NCBI RefSeq assembly: GCF_020523985.1
Contig: NZ_JAIVKM010000008.1
Coordinates: 124,001-188,000, forward strand
Direction: 5' to 3'
DNA: 64,000 bases
From: Mangrovibacter yixingensis
GTDB taxonomy: Bacteria; Pseudomonadota; Gammaproteobacteria; Enterobacterales; Enterobacteriaceae
Shown: in pieces, positions 10,082 through 19,316 of the stretch
Layout of the letters: each line of letters begins with the position of its first letter
Numbering within the stretch: the first letter of the stretch is position 1
The notes under the pieces: generated by a model
Told to the model about the DNA's origin: nothing
Databases searched by the model: none
Seen by the model: the letters and a program-made list of their open reading frames with translations, nothing else
Translations under genes and position numbers: made by a program

Positions 10082-11325
10082 TGTGGTGAGTCCTGCACGG
10101 TGAGGTAGCGGATGGCGGCCCAGGCTGTTGCCATGGCTTGTTGGTTATTACTGAGGGCGACGTTGCCGTTAAGTTGTGCGCGCCTTGCGGCCAGCAATGC
10201 GGTCAGTGTGCTGTTTCCGGCACGATACTGCGCTTCTGTCAGCCGGTATTTGGCCTGCAATAATGGCAATACCGTGTCGCGCTGGCGTTGGTAAATCGCC
10301 TGTGCAGACTGGTACTGCGCAATCAGCGCATTGAGTTGCGCCTTATGTTCACGCACCAGTAACGTCAACTGGTCTTTTGCCTCCATGGCACGGGAGAGAT
10401 CCGCTGAATAGTCTTTATCTTGCCGCTTGCCCTGAAACAGCGGCAAATCCACCGACAGTTGAATACCTGCCAGGTCATCCATGCCATCGCCACGGTGACC
10501 GTAATAGACCTGCACACCGACATCCGGCTGCCCGGCTACTGCAGATTGCTGTGAACGCGCTTTCGCCACATCGGCCGCCCGTGCCGCCTGGATAATTTCC
10601 GGGTGCTGTTGCACACCTTCCAGCAACACTGCGGCCGAAGCGGGCAAACGTTCTATGCGCGGGAAAGGGCCACTGGTTTGCGTTATTTCCTCGCCAGTCA
10701 GTTGCATCAGACGCGCCTGTGCAACCTGAATATCCCGGCGGGCATTGTCCTGCAAATTCAGCATGTCATTCACCGCCAGGCTAATATCCACGGTACTGTC
10801 TGGTTGGGCGCTGCCGCTGGCAACCGAGGCTTTTTGTACCGCCACCTGGCGTTGAGTTTCTGCCAGTTGCGCATCAATGGCAGTCAGGGTTTTCCGGGCA
10901 ATCGCCAGTGTGAGCCAGGCCTGGGCGGTATCGCGTTGTAACTGTGCGAGTATCACGTCTTTACCTGCTTCAACTTCACGCGCCTGTGCCTGCAGGGTGT
11001 CCACTTTGCGCTGGCGTTTGGTGCCGCTCACCCAGGTTTGGCTAATGCCTATTTTCTCCATCGTCATACCTTCACGGGTAAGACGGTGGCTGTTATTGCC
11101 CTGCACCGGCACGTTGTCTACCCCTACCAACAATTTAGGGTCAGGTAACTGGCCTGCCGAAACAGCCATATTTTCCAGGGCATTCACCTGGTGAGCATTG
11201 GCCGACAGGCCCGCCGACCAGGCCTGAGCCGCCTGCAACGATGCTTCCAGAGTGGTTGCCTGCGCGGCAGACAGCCACAGCAGGACAGGCAGCCCGCAGG
11301 CCGCCATTTTCAATGGTCTTTTCAT
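10078..11325 (-). CDS. TolC-family outer-membrane channel of the Cus system
   Basis: A 415-residue outer-membrane efflux protein with two TolC repeats rich in coiled-coil helices. The signal peptide ends near AAQA, and there is no lipobox cysteine at the cleavage site, unlike E. coli CusC, so it resembles CzcC-type channels more. Its place between cusF and cusB identifies it as the exit duct of the copper/silver pump. Overlaps cusB by 4 bp. Confidence 0.88.
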   Translation of the reverse strand: MKRPLKMAACGLPVLLWLSAAQATTLEASLQAAQAWSAGLSANAHQVNALENMAVSAGQLPDPKLLVGVDNVPVQGNNSHRLTREGMTMEKIGISQTWVSGTKRQRKVDTLQAQAREVEAGKDVILAQLQRDTAQAWLTLAIARKTLTAIDAQLAETQRQVAVQKASVASGSAQPDSTVDISLAVNDMLNLQDNARRDIQVAQARLMQLTGEEITQTSGPFPRIERLPASAAVLLEGVQQHPEIIQAARAADVAKARSQQSAVAGQPDVGVQVYYGHRGDGMDDLAGIQLSVDLPLFQGKRQDKDYSADLSRAMEAKDQLTLLVREHKAQLNALIAQYQSAQAIYQRQRDTVLPLLQAKYRLTEAQYRAGNSTLTALLAARRAQLNGNVALSNNQQAMATAWAAIRYLTVQDSPQ

Positions 11326-11338
11326 TGTGACTCCGGTG

Positions 11339-11728
11339 TTATTTCTTGCTGGCGGAAACCAGTTGATAACCCGTTGTCACCTGTTTAAACGCAAAGGTGA
11401 TGTGCTGGCCGGGGGCAAAAGCCTGCCCCTGGTAACCCTGCAAGGAAAACTGCATGGTCATAGGGGGCCAGTTAAGTTGTGGAATAGCCTGGTGAGCAAT
11501 CGAGACTTTTTCCGCCCCCCAATTTTTCACAACTCCGGTGGTGGTAATGACATCCGCAGGCTGTGCAGCAGGCGCGTTCATACCTGGCATATCCTGCATG
11601 CCTTGCATATCGTGCATGGATTCAGCCAAAGCGGAAGTGGGTGCGGTTAATAACAGTGTTGCAGCAGATAAAGCGGTAACTAACAGAGTGCCGCGCAGGG
11701 CAGCAGAACGGACAGATAACAGTTTCAT
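11339..11728 (-). CDS. cusF: CusF periplasmic copper/silver chaperone
   Basis: A 129-residue secreted protein. I start it at the ATG at 11728, which has a GGGAG ribosome site, and not at the upstream in-frame codons. The signal peptide ends near ALAES, followed by a Met/His-rich linker (MHDMQGMQDMPGMN) and the CusF OB fold with His in SIAHQAIPQ and WPPMTM, the Trp/Met/Met Cu(I) site. It hands monovalent metal to CusB/CusA. The upstream His/Met-rich gene ends 66 bp away, and the channel gene begins 13 bp downstream. Confidence 0.92.
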   Translation of the reverse strand: MKLLSVRSAALRGTLLVTALSAATLLLTAPTSALAESMHDMQGMQDMPGMNAPAAQPADVITTTGVVKNWGAEKVSIAHQAIPQLNWPPMTMQFSLQGYQGQAFAPGQHITFAFKQVTTGYQLVSASKK

Positions 11729-11794
11729 TAGAGAAGTCTCCCAAATTTTCACAAACGGCCAAAAGGCCACCAAACAGGTGAAAAACGGGTAGAT

Positions 11795-12220
11795 CTATTC
11801 TCTGAAACGGCAAAAACGAATTTCGGCAGGAGGGCCAGTGCTGGGCGGGACATGCCAGGACACAGGTTGAACGCAGTCACGCTCCCAGCGTTCTACCAGT
11901 AACAGCCCGGATTCCATGGCAACAGGTTCAGGTTGCAGCTTGTGGTGCTGCAGCTTGCCATAATCCGGGTGGCAATTTTTCTCACACAGAATACGGTCTA
12001 CCGCGGTACGCATCGCCATCGTGTGCAGCATGGCCATATTGTGGCTGACATGGCTGTAATGCGTGGTAACAGGTGCAGAGAGGTGCGTGCCAGGGGTGGA
12101 TTCGCTCGCCTGAGCCAACGGTGAATTGCCCACCAGCCAGCAGGCAGCCAGAAACAGCACCGGGGTGATAACCCCGTGTTTCAGGTAGCGCGCCAGAAAG
12201 AGGAACAAACGTTGAGGCAT
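11795..12220 (-). CDS. secreted His/Met-rich protein leading the copper operon
   Basis: I do not recognise this 141-residue protein. The ATG at 12220 with an AAGGAA site is preferred over longer in-frame reads. A hydrophobic signal or anchor segment (about 17-34) is followed by likely metal-binding clusters: HYSHVSHNMAMLHTMAM and CEKNCHPDYGKLQHH. As first gene of the cus operon it probably binds copper or silver in the periplasm before handover to CusF. Function is inferred from composition and context only. Confidence 0.7.
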   Translation of the reverse strand: MPQRLFLFLARYLKHGVITPVLFLAACWLVGNSPLAQASESTPGTHLSAPVTTHYSHVSHNMAMLHTMAMRTAVDRILCEKNCHPDYGKLQHHKLQPEPVAMESGLLLVERWERDCVQPVSWHVPPSTGPPAEIRFCRFRE

Positions 12221-12295
12221 GAGTAATTCCTTAAGTGAGTGGGGTATTCTACACACACTTTTTTCATGGCTCAAAGCGCAATCTGTGCGCAACTT

Positions 12296-12326
12296 GTTGA
12301 TTTAACGAAAAGCGAACAAAATCAAC
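12296..12326. promoter_or_regulatory. inverted repeat in the cus operon promoter region
   Basis: GTTGATTT (12296-12303) and AAATCAAC (12319-12326) form an 8-base inverted repeat about 75 bp upstream of the first copper gene. It does not match the CusR box (a TGACA/TGTCA dyad), and no cusRS genes are in the window, so it could be an operator for another regulator or simply a hairpin. Confidence 0.3.
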
Positions 12327-12440
12327 ACAGTGCTAACAACCGGGTTCCACGCTTGTGCCTGCACCGGGACAGCGGCACAGGCACGGAAACGTTGTGGCAA
12401 AAATTGCCCGGTTTTAAAACATTACAAGGCGTGAAACTCA

Positions 12441-13322
12441 TTACCGGGTTTCAAACAGGGGCACCGTTTTGCCGGTGATATAACGCTGGCGTAACCAGGT
12501 AGATGCCACATCCATCGCCATCACCACGGCAACCAGAATCAGGGTGATAAACATCACCACATCCCAGTTCCACAGGCGCATATTTTCGGCATACACCAGG
12601 CCCACCCCACCGGCCCCGACAAACCCCAGAACCGCCGCTGAACGCGTGTTGGATTCTATCTGGTACAGGCTCAGCGCCAAAAACGCCGGGAAAGATTGTG
12701 TGAAAATACCGAAACGGTGCTTTTGCACATTCCCGGCACCGACAGCACTCAGGCCCCGACCCGGCGAACGTTCCACCGCCTCATGGCCTTCTGCGTATAA
12801 ACGCCCTAACAAGCCCGTGTCCTGCATCACGATTGCCAGTACACCCGCCAGTGGCCCCAGCCCCACGGCCCGCACAAAAATCAGCCCCCAAATCGCCATG
12901 TCCACACCGCGCAGCACATCAAACAGGCGGCGCATCAGCAGAGCAACAACGCCATTGACCCGGCCCTGCATTACGTTACGGGCAGCAAGGAAAGACAGAG
13001 GCAGTGCAATGAATGTTGCCGTCAGGGTTCCGGCAAACACAATCGCCAGCGTGATACCAATTTGCCCCAGGTAATACCCAAAGGGCCAGGAGGCAAAATC
13101 ATGCCAGACAAACATGCGGGCAAAGTAACGCCCCAGTTGCCCCATACCACGAGTGAACTGTTCCGCAGTAATGCCAAACTGCAGGAAAAACCAGACGTAA
13201 TAAGCCACAACTGCCAACGCCAGAAGAGCGACACCGCGCAAATAGCGCCGTTGTGCCCGAAATAATTCCGGGTGAGAACGCCGGCATTGGGCGATATTCG
13301 GTTCCGTTTGCCACACACTCAT
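12441..13322 (-). CDS. phnE: phosphonate ABC transporter permease, second PhnE
   Basis: A 293-residue inner-membrane permease. The start at 13322 overlaps the stop of the preceding permease gene by 4 bp (ATGA), so the longer in-frame start is rejected. It has several membrane spans and the binding-protein-dependent transport motif region (GFVGAGGVGLVYAENM). Together with its neighbour it forms a two-gene permease like PhnE1/PhnE2, where E. coli has a single phnE. Last gene of the phn cluster. Confidence 0.85.
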   Translation of the reverse strand: MSVWQTEPNIAQCRRSHPELFRAQRRYLRGVALLALAVVAYYVWFFLQFGITAEQFTRGMGQLGRYFARMFVWHDFASWPFGYYLGQIGITLAIVFAGTLTATFIALPLSFLAARNVMQGRVNGVVALLMRRLFDVLRGVDMAIWGLIFVRAVGLGPLAGVLAIVMQDTGLLGRLYAEGHEAVERSPGRGLSAVGAGNVQKHRFGIFTQSFPAFLALSLYQIESNTRSAAVLGFVGAGGVGLVYAENMRLWNWDVVMFITLILVAVVMAMDVASTWLRQRYITGKTVPLFETR

Positions 13323-14188
13323 GCTTTTCCCTCCAGCACCCAGCGGCGCAACCGGCCTGAGCACAAATCCAGTAACGACACCACCAGGATAATCAGCAGC
13401 AGCGTAATGCTCACCTGGTCGTAACGGTCGAGCTTGATGTTGGTCATCAGCTCCTGGCCGATGCCGCCCGCGCCAACCAACCCCAGAATGGTGGAAGAGC
13501 GGAAGTTAATTTCCATACGCATAAAGCTGTAAGATAAAAACAGTGGCTTCACCTGTGGCCACAGTGCGAAGCGCATACGTTGCAAGCGGCTGGCACCACA
13601 GGCAGCAAGGCCGCGCACCGGGCGCGATGAGCTGTTTTCTATGGCTTCATAGAACAGTTTGGTCAGGCTGCCCACGGTATGCAGCGCCAGTGCCAAAAAG
13701 CCGGGAATCGCCCCAATGCCGAATGCCATCACAAACATCACCGCCCAGGCCAGTTCTGGCATAGTGCGCAAAAATGCCACCAGTGAACGCACGCCATAAC
13801 GCAATGCCGGGTGTGTCCAGGTATTGCCTGCCGCCATAAAAGCCAGCACCACCGCCAGTGCAACGGCGACCAGGGTAGACGCCAGTGCCAGTTGCAGCGT
13901 TTCCCAAATCAGCGGTAGCTGAATATGTAACCGGTAGCCCCAGTACAGTAACGAGCCTTTCGTGTGCCCGTCGGCAAACAACTGGTTCCAGTGCAGTATT
14001 GGCAGGGTTTCAAACAGGTAATCAAAGAAGTGTGGTAAAGACTGCCACAGTGTAGTGAGGCTGAATTCCGCCACATTGCCCGCGGCCAGGTACAACCCCA
14101 GTAAAACCAGGGACCAAAGCAAGGTATCGCGCTTTTGCTGGCGCTTAACTTGCTGGTAATACTGTTCAAACTCGGTGTTCGACGTCAT
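13319..14188 (-). CDS. phnE: phosphonate ABC transporter permease, first PhnE
   Basis: A 289-residue permease with about six membrane spans and the coupling-loop motif ILGLVGAGGIGQELMTN that meets the ATPase PhnC. It is similar to, but clearly diverged from, the permease encoded next; the two likely form a heterodimer. It follows phnD after 60 bp. Family is certain; whether phosphonate, phosphite or a related anion is the preferred cargo cannot be told from sequence. Confidence 0.87.
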   Translation of the reverse strand: MTSNTEFEQYYQQVKRQQKRDTLLWSLVLLGLYLAAGNVAEFSLTTLWQSLPHFFDYLFETLPILHWNQLFADGHTKGSLLYWGYRLHIQLPLIWETLQLALASTLVAVALAVVLAFMAAGNTWTHPALRYGVRSLVAFLRTMPELAWAVMFVMAFGIGAIPGFLALALHTVGSLTKLFYEAIENSSSRPVRGLAACGASRLQRMRFALWPQVKPLFLSYSFMRMEINFRSSTILGLVGAGGIGQELMTNIKLDRYDQVSITLLLIILVVSLLDLCSGRLRRWVLEGKA

Positions 14189-14248
14189 GTGCGCTACCTG
14201 CGGTAAAACAACGCCCGGTGAAATTACCGGGCGTCTGTACCGAATAAC

Positions 14249-15178
14249 TTAACGGGCTGTGACCAGCTCACGTTTCATATCAATGATTTGCTGGTAATCG
14301 GCAACGCTTGCCGGGCCAACATGCTGTTCGCCACCCACTGCTTTAGCGAAGCAGGCATGGTCTTCTTTATCCAGTTTCTTAATGGTTTCAATGACCTTTT
14401 CTTTGAAATCGGCAGGCAGGCTGTTGCTTACCAGGATCGGGCCATTAGGGATCAACGGCGATTTCCAGATAATGCGGATCTGCTTCATCAGATCTGGGTG
14501 ATCCATACGAATCAGGCGGCCAAAGGCACCAGAGGTATAACCGGTGTTATAGTCGCCCACCAGTGAGGTCCAGGTAACGGCACCGGCAAACTGGCCGTTC
14601 AGTACACCCAGGATGTCCTGCTCATGGCCGCCAGAGAAGGTTACGCTGGAGAAAAAGTTGTTGTATTTGTTATCGGTATTGCCGCCAAACTGCTGTTTGA
14701 AGGCATGGTTCGGGATCAGGTAGCCCGAAGTGGAATCCGGATCGGCAAAACCAAACGCTTTCCCTTTCAGATCTGCCAGTTTTTTATACGGGCTGTCGGC
14801 TTTAACGATCACGACAGAGTGGTAACCCCGTGACTGATCTTTGTCATCCACCAGAATCCCCACAATATCCACCGCTTTTGGGTTGTTGATATATACCGAT
14901 GCGTAAGACGAGGGTGACATACTCAGCACCATATCTACTTTGCCGCCCAGTAACCCTTGAATAACACCAGAGTAGTCAGACGAATTACGCAGTTTGGTAT
15001 CTACATGCAGTTCTTTATCAAAGAACGTTTTGACACACTGGTTATCGCCAATTTGCTGTGTGGCATTTTGCCCACCCAAAATCCCCAGATTCAGTTCTTT
15101 TGGCGCATCCGCCGCCATTGCGTTCCCGGCCATGAATACGCCAGCCATCAGTGCCAGTGAACGAAAGGAGTGTTTCAT
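14249..15178 (-). CDS. phnD: phosphonate-binding protein PhnD
   Basis: Periplasmic binding protein of the phosphonate/phosphite class, 309 residues from the ATG at 15178 (in-frame ATGs at 15199 and 15205 are possible and would lengthen the signal peptide). The signal peptide ends near GNAMAAD. The ligand loop DPDSTSGYLIP is the hallmark STSG anion-binding turn of PhnD, and IWKSPLIPNGPI is also typical. It is rather divergent from E. coli PhnD, so specificity may differ. Placed between the ATPase and the permeases. Confidence 0.88.
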   Translation of the reverse strand: MKHSFRSLALMAGVFMAGNAMAADAPKELNLGILGGQNATQQIGDNQCVKTFFDKELHVDTKLRNSSDYSGVIQGLLGGKVDMVLSMSPSSYASVYINNPKAVDIVGILVDDKDQSRGYHSVVIVKADSPYKKLADLKGKAFGFADPDSTSGYLIPNHAFKQQFGGNTDNKYNNFFSSVTFSGGHEQDILGVLNGQFAGAVTWTSLVGDYNTGYTSGAFGRLIRMDHPDLMKQIRIIWKSPLIPNGPILVSNSLPADFKEKVIETIKKLDKEDHACFAKAVGGEQHVGPASVADYQQIIDMKRELVTAR

Positions 15179-15235
15179 AAGGTTTTTCTGCCTTTTCATT
15201 ATCATTTGCCTGTGAGTCTTGTTGGTAAGAGTGCG

Positions 15236-16090
15236 TTAGTGGAGTTGGCTGATTTCATCGCCATAGAGTTGTTGCAGGATGTCTTCCGTTAAACTTGCCG
15301 GGTGCCCGTCATACACCACTCGCCCGCTGGCAATGCCAATCACGCGTGAGCAATAGCTTTGCACCAGTTCCACTGAATGCAGGTTGACCATCACACTGAT
15401 CCCGCGCTGGCTCACCTGTTTCAGGGCATCCATAATGCGCTGGGTATTTTTCGGGTCGAGAGAGGCAACGGGTTCATCTGCCAGCAAAATTCGTGGGTTT
15501 TGCATTAAGGCGCGGCAGATTGCCACGCGCTGCATCTGGCCACCGGACAGGTTTTCGGCACGCTGCAGAGCATGGGGCAGCAGGCCCATCCACTCCAGTA
15601 ATTCAATAGCCCGTGCACGGTCGCTGTCCGGGAAAATTTTAAACAGGGATTTTAATGTGCTGGTCTGGCTCAGGCGGCCCAACAGCACGTTGGTTAACAC
15701 ATCCAGGCGCGGTACCAGGCAAAAGTCCTGGAAGATCATGCCGCACTCACTGCGCCACTGGCGTAACGCCCGGCCATGCAGTTCAGTAATATCCCGCTCG
15801 TCATCGTCGTCTTCCTGGCTCAGGATATGCCCGGATGTGGCGGTATGCGTGCCATTGAGCACATGTAACAGTGTGGATTTCCCTGCCCCCGAGCGGCCAA
15901 TCACGCCCACCAGCTCACCGGCATGGAGATCAAAACTGATGCCATCCAGAACATTGTGCTGACCATTCCAGGATTTACACAAATCCTGCACGCTCAACAC
16001 CGTATGCTGTGCAACCGTCTGAAGCTGGGGTTGTGGGGCTGCTAAGGTGGATTTTAAGAGTGCCTGCGCCATGTTCATTGTCATTGCCAT
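15236..16090 (-). CDS. phnC: phosphonate ABC transporter ATPase PhnC
   Basis: ATP-binding subunit with Walker A (GRSGAGKST), signature (LSGGQMQR) and Walker B ([12 protein letters not shown]). It is 284 residues with about 25 extra residues before the ABC fold; the start is uncertain because ATGs also occur at 16081 and 16072. First gene of the transporter segment phnC-phnD-phnE-phnE, separated from phnP by 91 bp that contain a Pho box. Confidence 0.88.
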   Translation of the reverse strand: MAMTMNMAQALLKSTLAAPQPQLQTVAQHTVLSVQDLCKSWNGQHNVLDGISFDLHAGELVGVIGRSGAGKSTLLHVLNGTHTATSGHILSQEDDDDERDITELHGRALRQWRSECGMIFQDFCLVPRLDVLTNVLLGRLSQTSTLKSLFKIFPDSDRARAIELLEWMGLLPHALQRAENLSGGQMQRVAICRALMQNPRILLADEPVASLDPKNTQRIMDALKQVSQRGISVMVNLHSVELVQSYCSRVIGIASGRVVYDGHPASLTEDILQQLYGDEISQLH

Positions 16091-16126
16091 CTGTCGGTTA
16101 AGGTGCCCCTATTAAGGCGAGCGCAG

Positions 16127-16144
16127 ATGAACGTTTAATGACAG
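16127..16144 (-). promoter_or_regulatory. Pho box for phnCDEE
   Basis: On the minus strand CTGTCATTAAACGTTCAT is a near-consensus PhoB site: the first 7-base repeat is perfect, the spacer is TAAA and the second repeat is 5 of 7. A -10-like TTAATA follows about 11 bases downstream, the normal layout for PhoB promoters in which the box replaces the -35. It would give the transporter genes their own phosphate-starvation promoter. Confidence 0.7.
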
Positions 16145-16181
16145 TAAAATGATTAAACGGTGAACAACCCGCAGTTAGCGG

Positions 16182-16940
16182 TTACAGGGCCAGTGTCATG
16201 CCATCCCATGCGGGGGAAACAGATGCTGGCAGGCGGTTTTCCTGCAACCAGTTATCCAGCCCGTGGCTGATATGGCTAAGCCAGGTGTGCTGCGGTTGTA
16301 GCGCATGGTGAATCGCCAACGCCTGAGTGATGTCGTTATGGTTACGCGGCGGGGTGCCGCCAGGCGGGTGGCTGCAATCCAGCACCAGGTGACCCAGCGG
16401 TGCGTTTTGCAAAAATGCCAGCGTTTCAGGTGGTAGCCCGCAGGTGTCGCACAGCCAGGCCAGGGTATTACCGGGGTCACCGTTTTTCCTGAAAACATAG
16501 CCAAAGGTGATTTTTGAGTGCTGTAAAGGTACTGGCGTGACGGTCATGCCCGGCCACTGAACAGGCTCAAAAGGCGTGAAAGGTGCCTGAAAATCCAGGA
16601 TTCCGGGGTGTTTGAATAAATCATCACAACCTTGTGAGTCTGGCGGGCCAAACACCGGGATCGGTTCCCCCATGCCCCAACGCAACGGGAATAGCCCCTG
16701 GACATGGTCCATATGGTAGTGGGTGAGCACTATCCGGCTCAGTTCGCCTGGCGCAAAGCGCTGCTCAAGGTGGCACTGCCCGGCATCAATGAGTATCTTT
16801 TCTTCACCGGCCTGGAGCAAGGCGCTGCACGGGCCACGGGCATAGCGGTTATCGTGCCGGGCACGCTGGCAGGCAAGGCAGCCACAACCAAAGACCGGCA
16901 CTTGTTGCGCGCCACCGGTGCCTAAAAAGGTGAGTTGCAT
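16182..16940 (-). CDS. phnP: PhnP cyclic phosphodiesterase
   Basis: Metallo-beta-lactamase-fold enzyme of 252 residues that opens ribosyl 1,2-cyclic phosphate, the product of C-P lyase, to ribosyl bisphosphate. The two-metal site is seen in LTHYHMDHVQG, and the structural zinc cysteines in GCGCLACQ near residue 20. It overlaps phnN by 19 bp and is the last gene before the transporter segment. phnO, which lies between phnN and phnP in E. coli, is missing here and found at 48.8 kb. Confidence 0.93.
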   Translation of the reverse strand: MQLTFLGTGGAQQVPVFGCGCLACQRARHDNRYARGPCSALLQAGEEKILIDAGQCHLEQRFAPGELSRIVLTHYHMDHVQGLFPLRWGMGEPIPVFGPPDSQGCDDLFKHPGILDFQAPFTPFEPVQWPGMTVTPVPLQHSKITFGYVFRKNGDPGNTLAWLCDTCGLPPETLAFLQNAPLGHLVLDCSHPPGGTPPRNHNDITQALAIHHALQPQHTWLSHISHGLDNWLQENRLPASVSPAWDGMTLAL

Positions 16941-17476
16941 AATGCGTTGCCCTCCAGCAACTGGTTAAACGCCGCCAGGGTTTCCTCCAGCGCGCCATCG
17001 TTTTTCAGGCAGATGGCATCGGGTTCAGGAACGCAAACGTTGCGTTGCAAACGCAGAGCGATAGCCGCTTCGTCTTCTCGCCCCCGCAGGCGTAGCCGCC
17101 GGGCTAACACATCTGAAGAGACTTGCAGCACCACGGGAAACAGCTTATCGCCATAACGTTTCCGGGCAGCAGGCAAATGCTGGCGGGAGCCGTTTACCAG
17201 AACATTCAGCCCCCGCTGTAACCACAAGTCAATTTCCACACCCAGCCCATACTCACAGCCATGGGCCTGCCAGTGCAATGCAAACAACCCTGCCTGTATG
17301 CGGCGATGGAACTCTGTGGTAGTCAGTGCCACATGGTTTTCCCCGCCCGCAGAGGCCGGGCGGGTAATGTACCGGTGGGCGATAACCAGCCCGGCAGGCG
17401 CTTGCGCCCGCAAGGCATCCAGCAGGCTGTCTTTCCCTGAACCCGAAGGCCCTGTCAGCCAGATTAACCGCGCCAT
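16922..17476 (-). CDS. phnN: PhnN ribosyl bisphosphate phosphokinase
   Basis: A 184-residue kinase that converts ribosyl 1,5-bisphosphate to PRPP with ATP, closing the C-P lyase pathway. The P-loop GPSGSGKDSL lies at about residues 9-18 and the fold is guanylate-kinase-like. Its ATG shares one base with the phnM stop (TGATG), so it is translationally coupled. Confidence 0.92.
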   Translation of the reverse strand: MARLIWLTGPSGSGKDSLLDALRAQAPAGLVIAHRYITRPASAGGENHVALTTTEFHRRIQAGLFALHWQAHGCEYGLGVEIDLWLQRGLNVLVNGSRQHLPAARKRYGDKLFPVVLQVSSDVLARRLRLRGREDEAAIALRLQRNVCVPEPDAICLKNDGALEETLAAFNQLLEGNALCNSPF

Positions 17477-18612
17477 CAGTAAACCTGTCTCCCTTGCGAC
17501 CAGACATGGCGCACCTGTGCATGCCCGTGGTGGGTATGCGCCAGGACCAGGTCTGCCCGCAATCCTTCGGCAATACGCCCACGGTCGGCAAGGCCAATCG
17601 CCCGCGCCGGGTTTGCCGTCACCATGGCGATAGTTGCCGGGAGTTTCAGTGCGTTACGCTCATCTTTCGCCAGGCGAAACGCAGCATCCAGCAGGCTTGC
17701 CGGGTAGTAATCCGATGACAGAATATCCAGCAGGCCACTGGTTGCCAGGCAGTGCGCTGCCACATTCCCTGAGTGCGAACCACCGCGCACAATGTTCGGC
17801 GCGCCCATCAGGATGCGCAGGCCTTTGTCCCGTGAATGCTGTGCAGCCTCATATGTGGTAGGGAACTCTGCTATTACGCTGCCCATTTCACAGGATTCAT
17901 CCACATGCGCCGCCGTGGCATCATCGTGGCTGGCCAGTGCCAGGCCGCGCTCACGGCATAATGCAGCGATCGCTTCACGGTTGGGGCGTGACCAGCGGGC
18001 CGCCAGAGCAACCTGCTCGCTTTCAAACGCTGCCATTTCGCTATCTGTCAGTTGGTATTTGCCCTGGTAATATTCACGGAATTTCTCCAGCGAAGCATAC
18101 TGGCGCTGGCCTGGTGAATGGTCCATCAGTGATACCACACGCAGGATATCGGTGTTCATCAATTGTTCAAACAACGGCAGCGTGGCGTGGTAAGGTAGCT
18201 CGCAGCGCAAATGCAAAAGGTGATCGGCCCGGTTGGCATTCCGGCCGCGGCTTTCCTGAATCGCGCCTATCATTTTTTCCAGGTTATCCAGGCGGTGGCC
18301 GCCGTCACGCACATCACCCACACCAATGGCATCCAGTACCGTAGTAATACCACTGGCGACCATCAGCGCATCGTGGCTACTCATGGCAGAATGGGCTGGC
18401 CAGTCCACACCTGGGCGCGGGGTGAAAAATTTATCCAGGTTGTCGGTATGCAGCTCAACCAGCCCCGGCAGTAACCAGTCCTGCTCACCATCCAGCGCCT
18501 GTGGCAGTTGGCTGGCGGTTTCACTGTAACTGCTAATCACCCCATCACGCACTTCCAGTGAGCCGGAAACCACTTCCTGATCCAGCACCATACGTACATT
18601 GTTGATAATCAT
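17476..18612 (-). CDS. phnM: PhnM triphosphoribosyl phosphonate diphosphohydrolase
   Basis: Amidohydrolase-superfamily enzyme of 378 residues that removes pyrophosphate from alkylphosphonate ribosyl triphosphate. The metal motif [17 protein letters not shown] follows LLPGLVEL, and further ligands are seen in [11 protein letters not shown] and LSSDYYP. Overlaps phnL by 4 bp and phnN by 1 bp. Confidence 0.94.
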   Translation of the reverse strand: MIINNVRMVLDQEVVSGSLEVRDGVISSYSETASQLPQALDGEQDWLLPGLVELHTDNLDKFFTPRPGVDWPAHSAMSSHDALMVASGITTVLDAIGVGDVRDGGHRLDNLEKMIGAIQESRGRNANRADHLLHLRCELPYHATLPLFEQLMNTDILRVVSLMDHSPGQRQYASLEKFREYYQGKYQLTDSEMAAFESEQVALAARWSRPNREAIAALCRERGLALASHDDATAAHVDESCEMGSVIAEFPTTYEAAQHSRDKGLRILMGAPNIVRGGSHSGNVAAHCLATSGLLDILSSDYYPASLLDAAFRLAKDERNALKLPATIAMVTANPARAIGLADRGRIAEGLRADLVLAHTHHGHAQVRHVWSQGRQVY

Positions 18613-19310
18613 GCTTCTGTCTCCGCCACCTGGGGGTTCATGATATGCAGGCGGTTTGCCACCCGTTCTCTGACTTCGCGGTCATGAAAAATGCCGACAA
18701 TTGCCGCACCACGGTTGCGGGCTTCTTCAATCAGTGCCACCACTGCTGTGCAATTTTTGTTATCCAGCGACGCGGTGGGTTCATCCAGCAGCAATACTGG
18801 CGACTGGGCGATAAACCCGCGGGCGATATTCACCCGCTGCTGCTCGCCGCCGGAAAACGTGGCAGGTGCCAGTGACCATAAACGTTGCGGTACGTTGAGG
18901 CGGGCGAGTAATTCACGGGCTTTGTCTTCGCACACATCGCGCGCTTCGCCCCGCTCCAGCAAAGGCTGCATCACCACTTCCAGCGCACTGATGCGCGGGA
19001 TCACGCGCAAAAACTGGCTCACCCAGCCCAGCGTATCGCGCCGCAACGCCAAAATTTGCCGGGCGCTGGCTGTCACCAAATCAACCTGTTCGCCCTTGTG
19101 GCTAACGTTGATGCTGCCCGAATCCGGCAAATAGTTGCCGTAAAGCGTGCGCAGTAGCGTGGATTTACCGCTGCCTGAGTGGCCGTGTAAGACCACACAC
19201 TCCCCGGCGTTTACTTGTAGTGACACCTGGTTAAGGACCGGCAACCGCGCCCCTTGCTGGTTGTGCAGCACAAAGGTTTTGCACAGCCCTTCTACATTTA
19301 GCATTGTCAT
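18609..19310 (-). CDS. phnL: PhnL, ABC-type ATPase of the C-P lyase system
   Basis: A 233-residue nucleotide-binding protein with Walker A (GHSGSGKST), signature (FSGGEQQR) and Walker B ([11 protein letters not shown]). It is not a transporter subunit; PhnL works with PhnGHIJ in forming ribosyl triphosphate phosphonate. Starts 6 bp after phnK and overlaps phnM by 4 bp. Confidence 0.93.
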   Translation of the reverse strand: MTMLNVEGLCKTFVLHNQQGARLPVLNQVSLQVNAGECVVLHGHSGSGKSTLLRTLYGNYLPDSGSINVSHKGEQVDLVTASARQILALRRDTLGWVSQFLRVIPRISALEVVMQPLLERGEARDVCEDKARELLARLNVPQRLWSLAPATFSGGEQQRVNIARGFIAQSPVLLLDEPTASLDNKNCTAVVALIEEARNRGAAIVGIFHDREVRERVANRLHIMNPQVAETEA

Positions 19311-19316
19311 GTTGAG

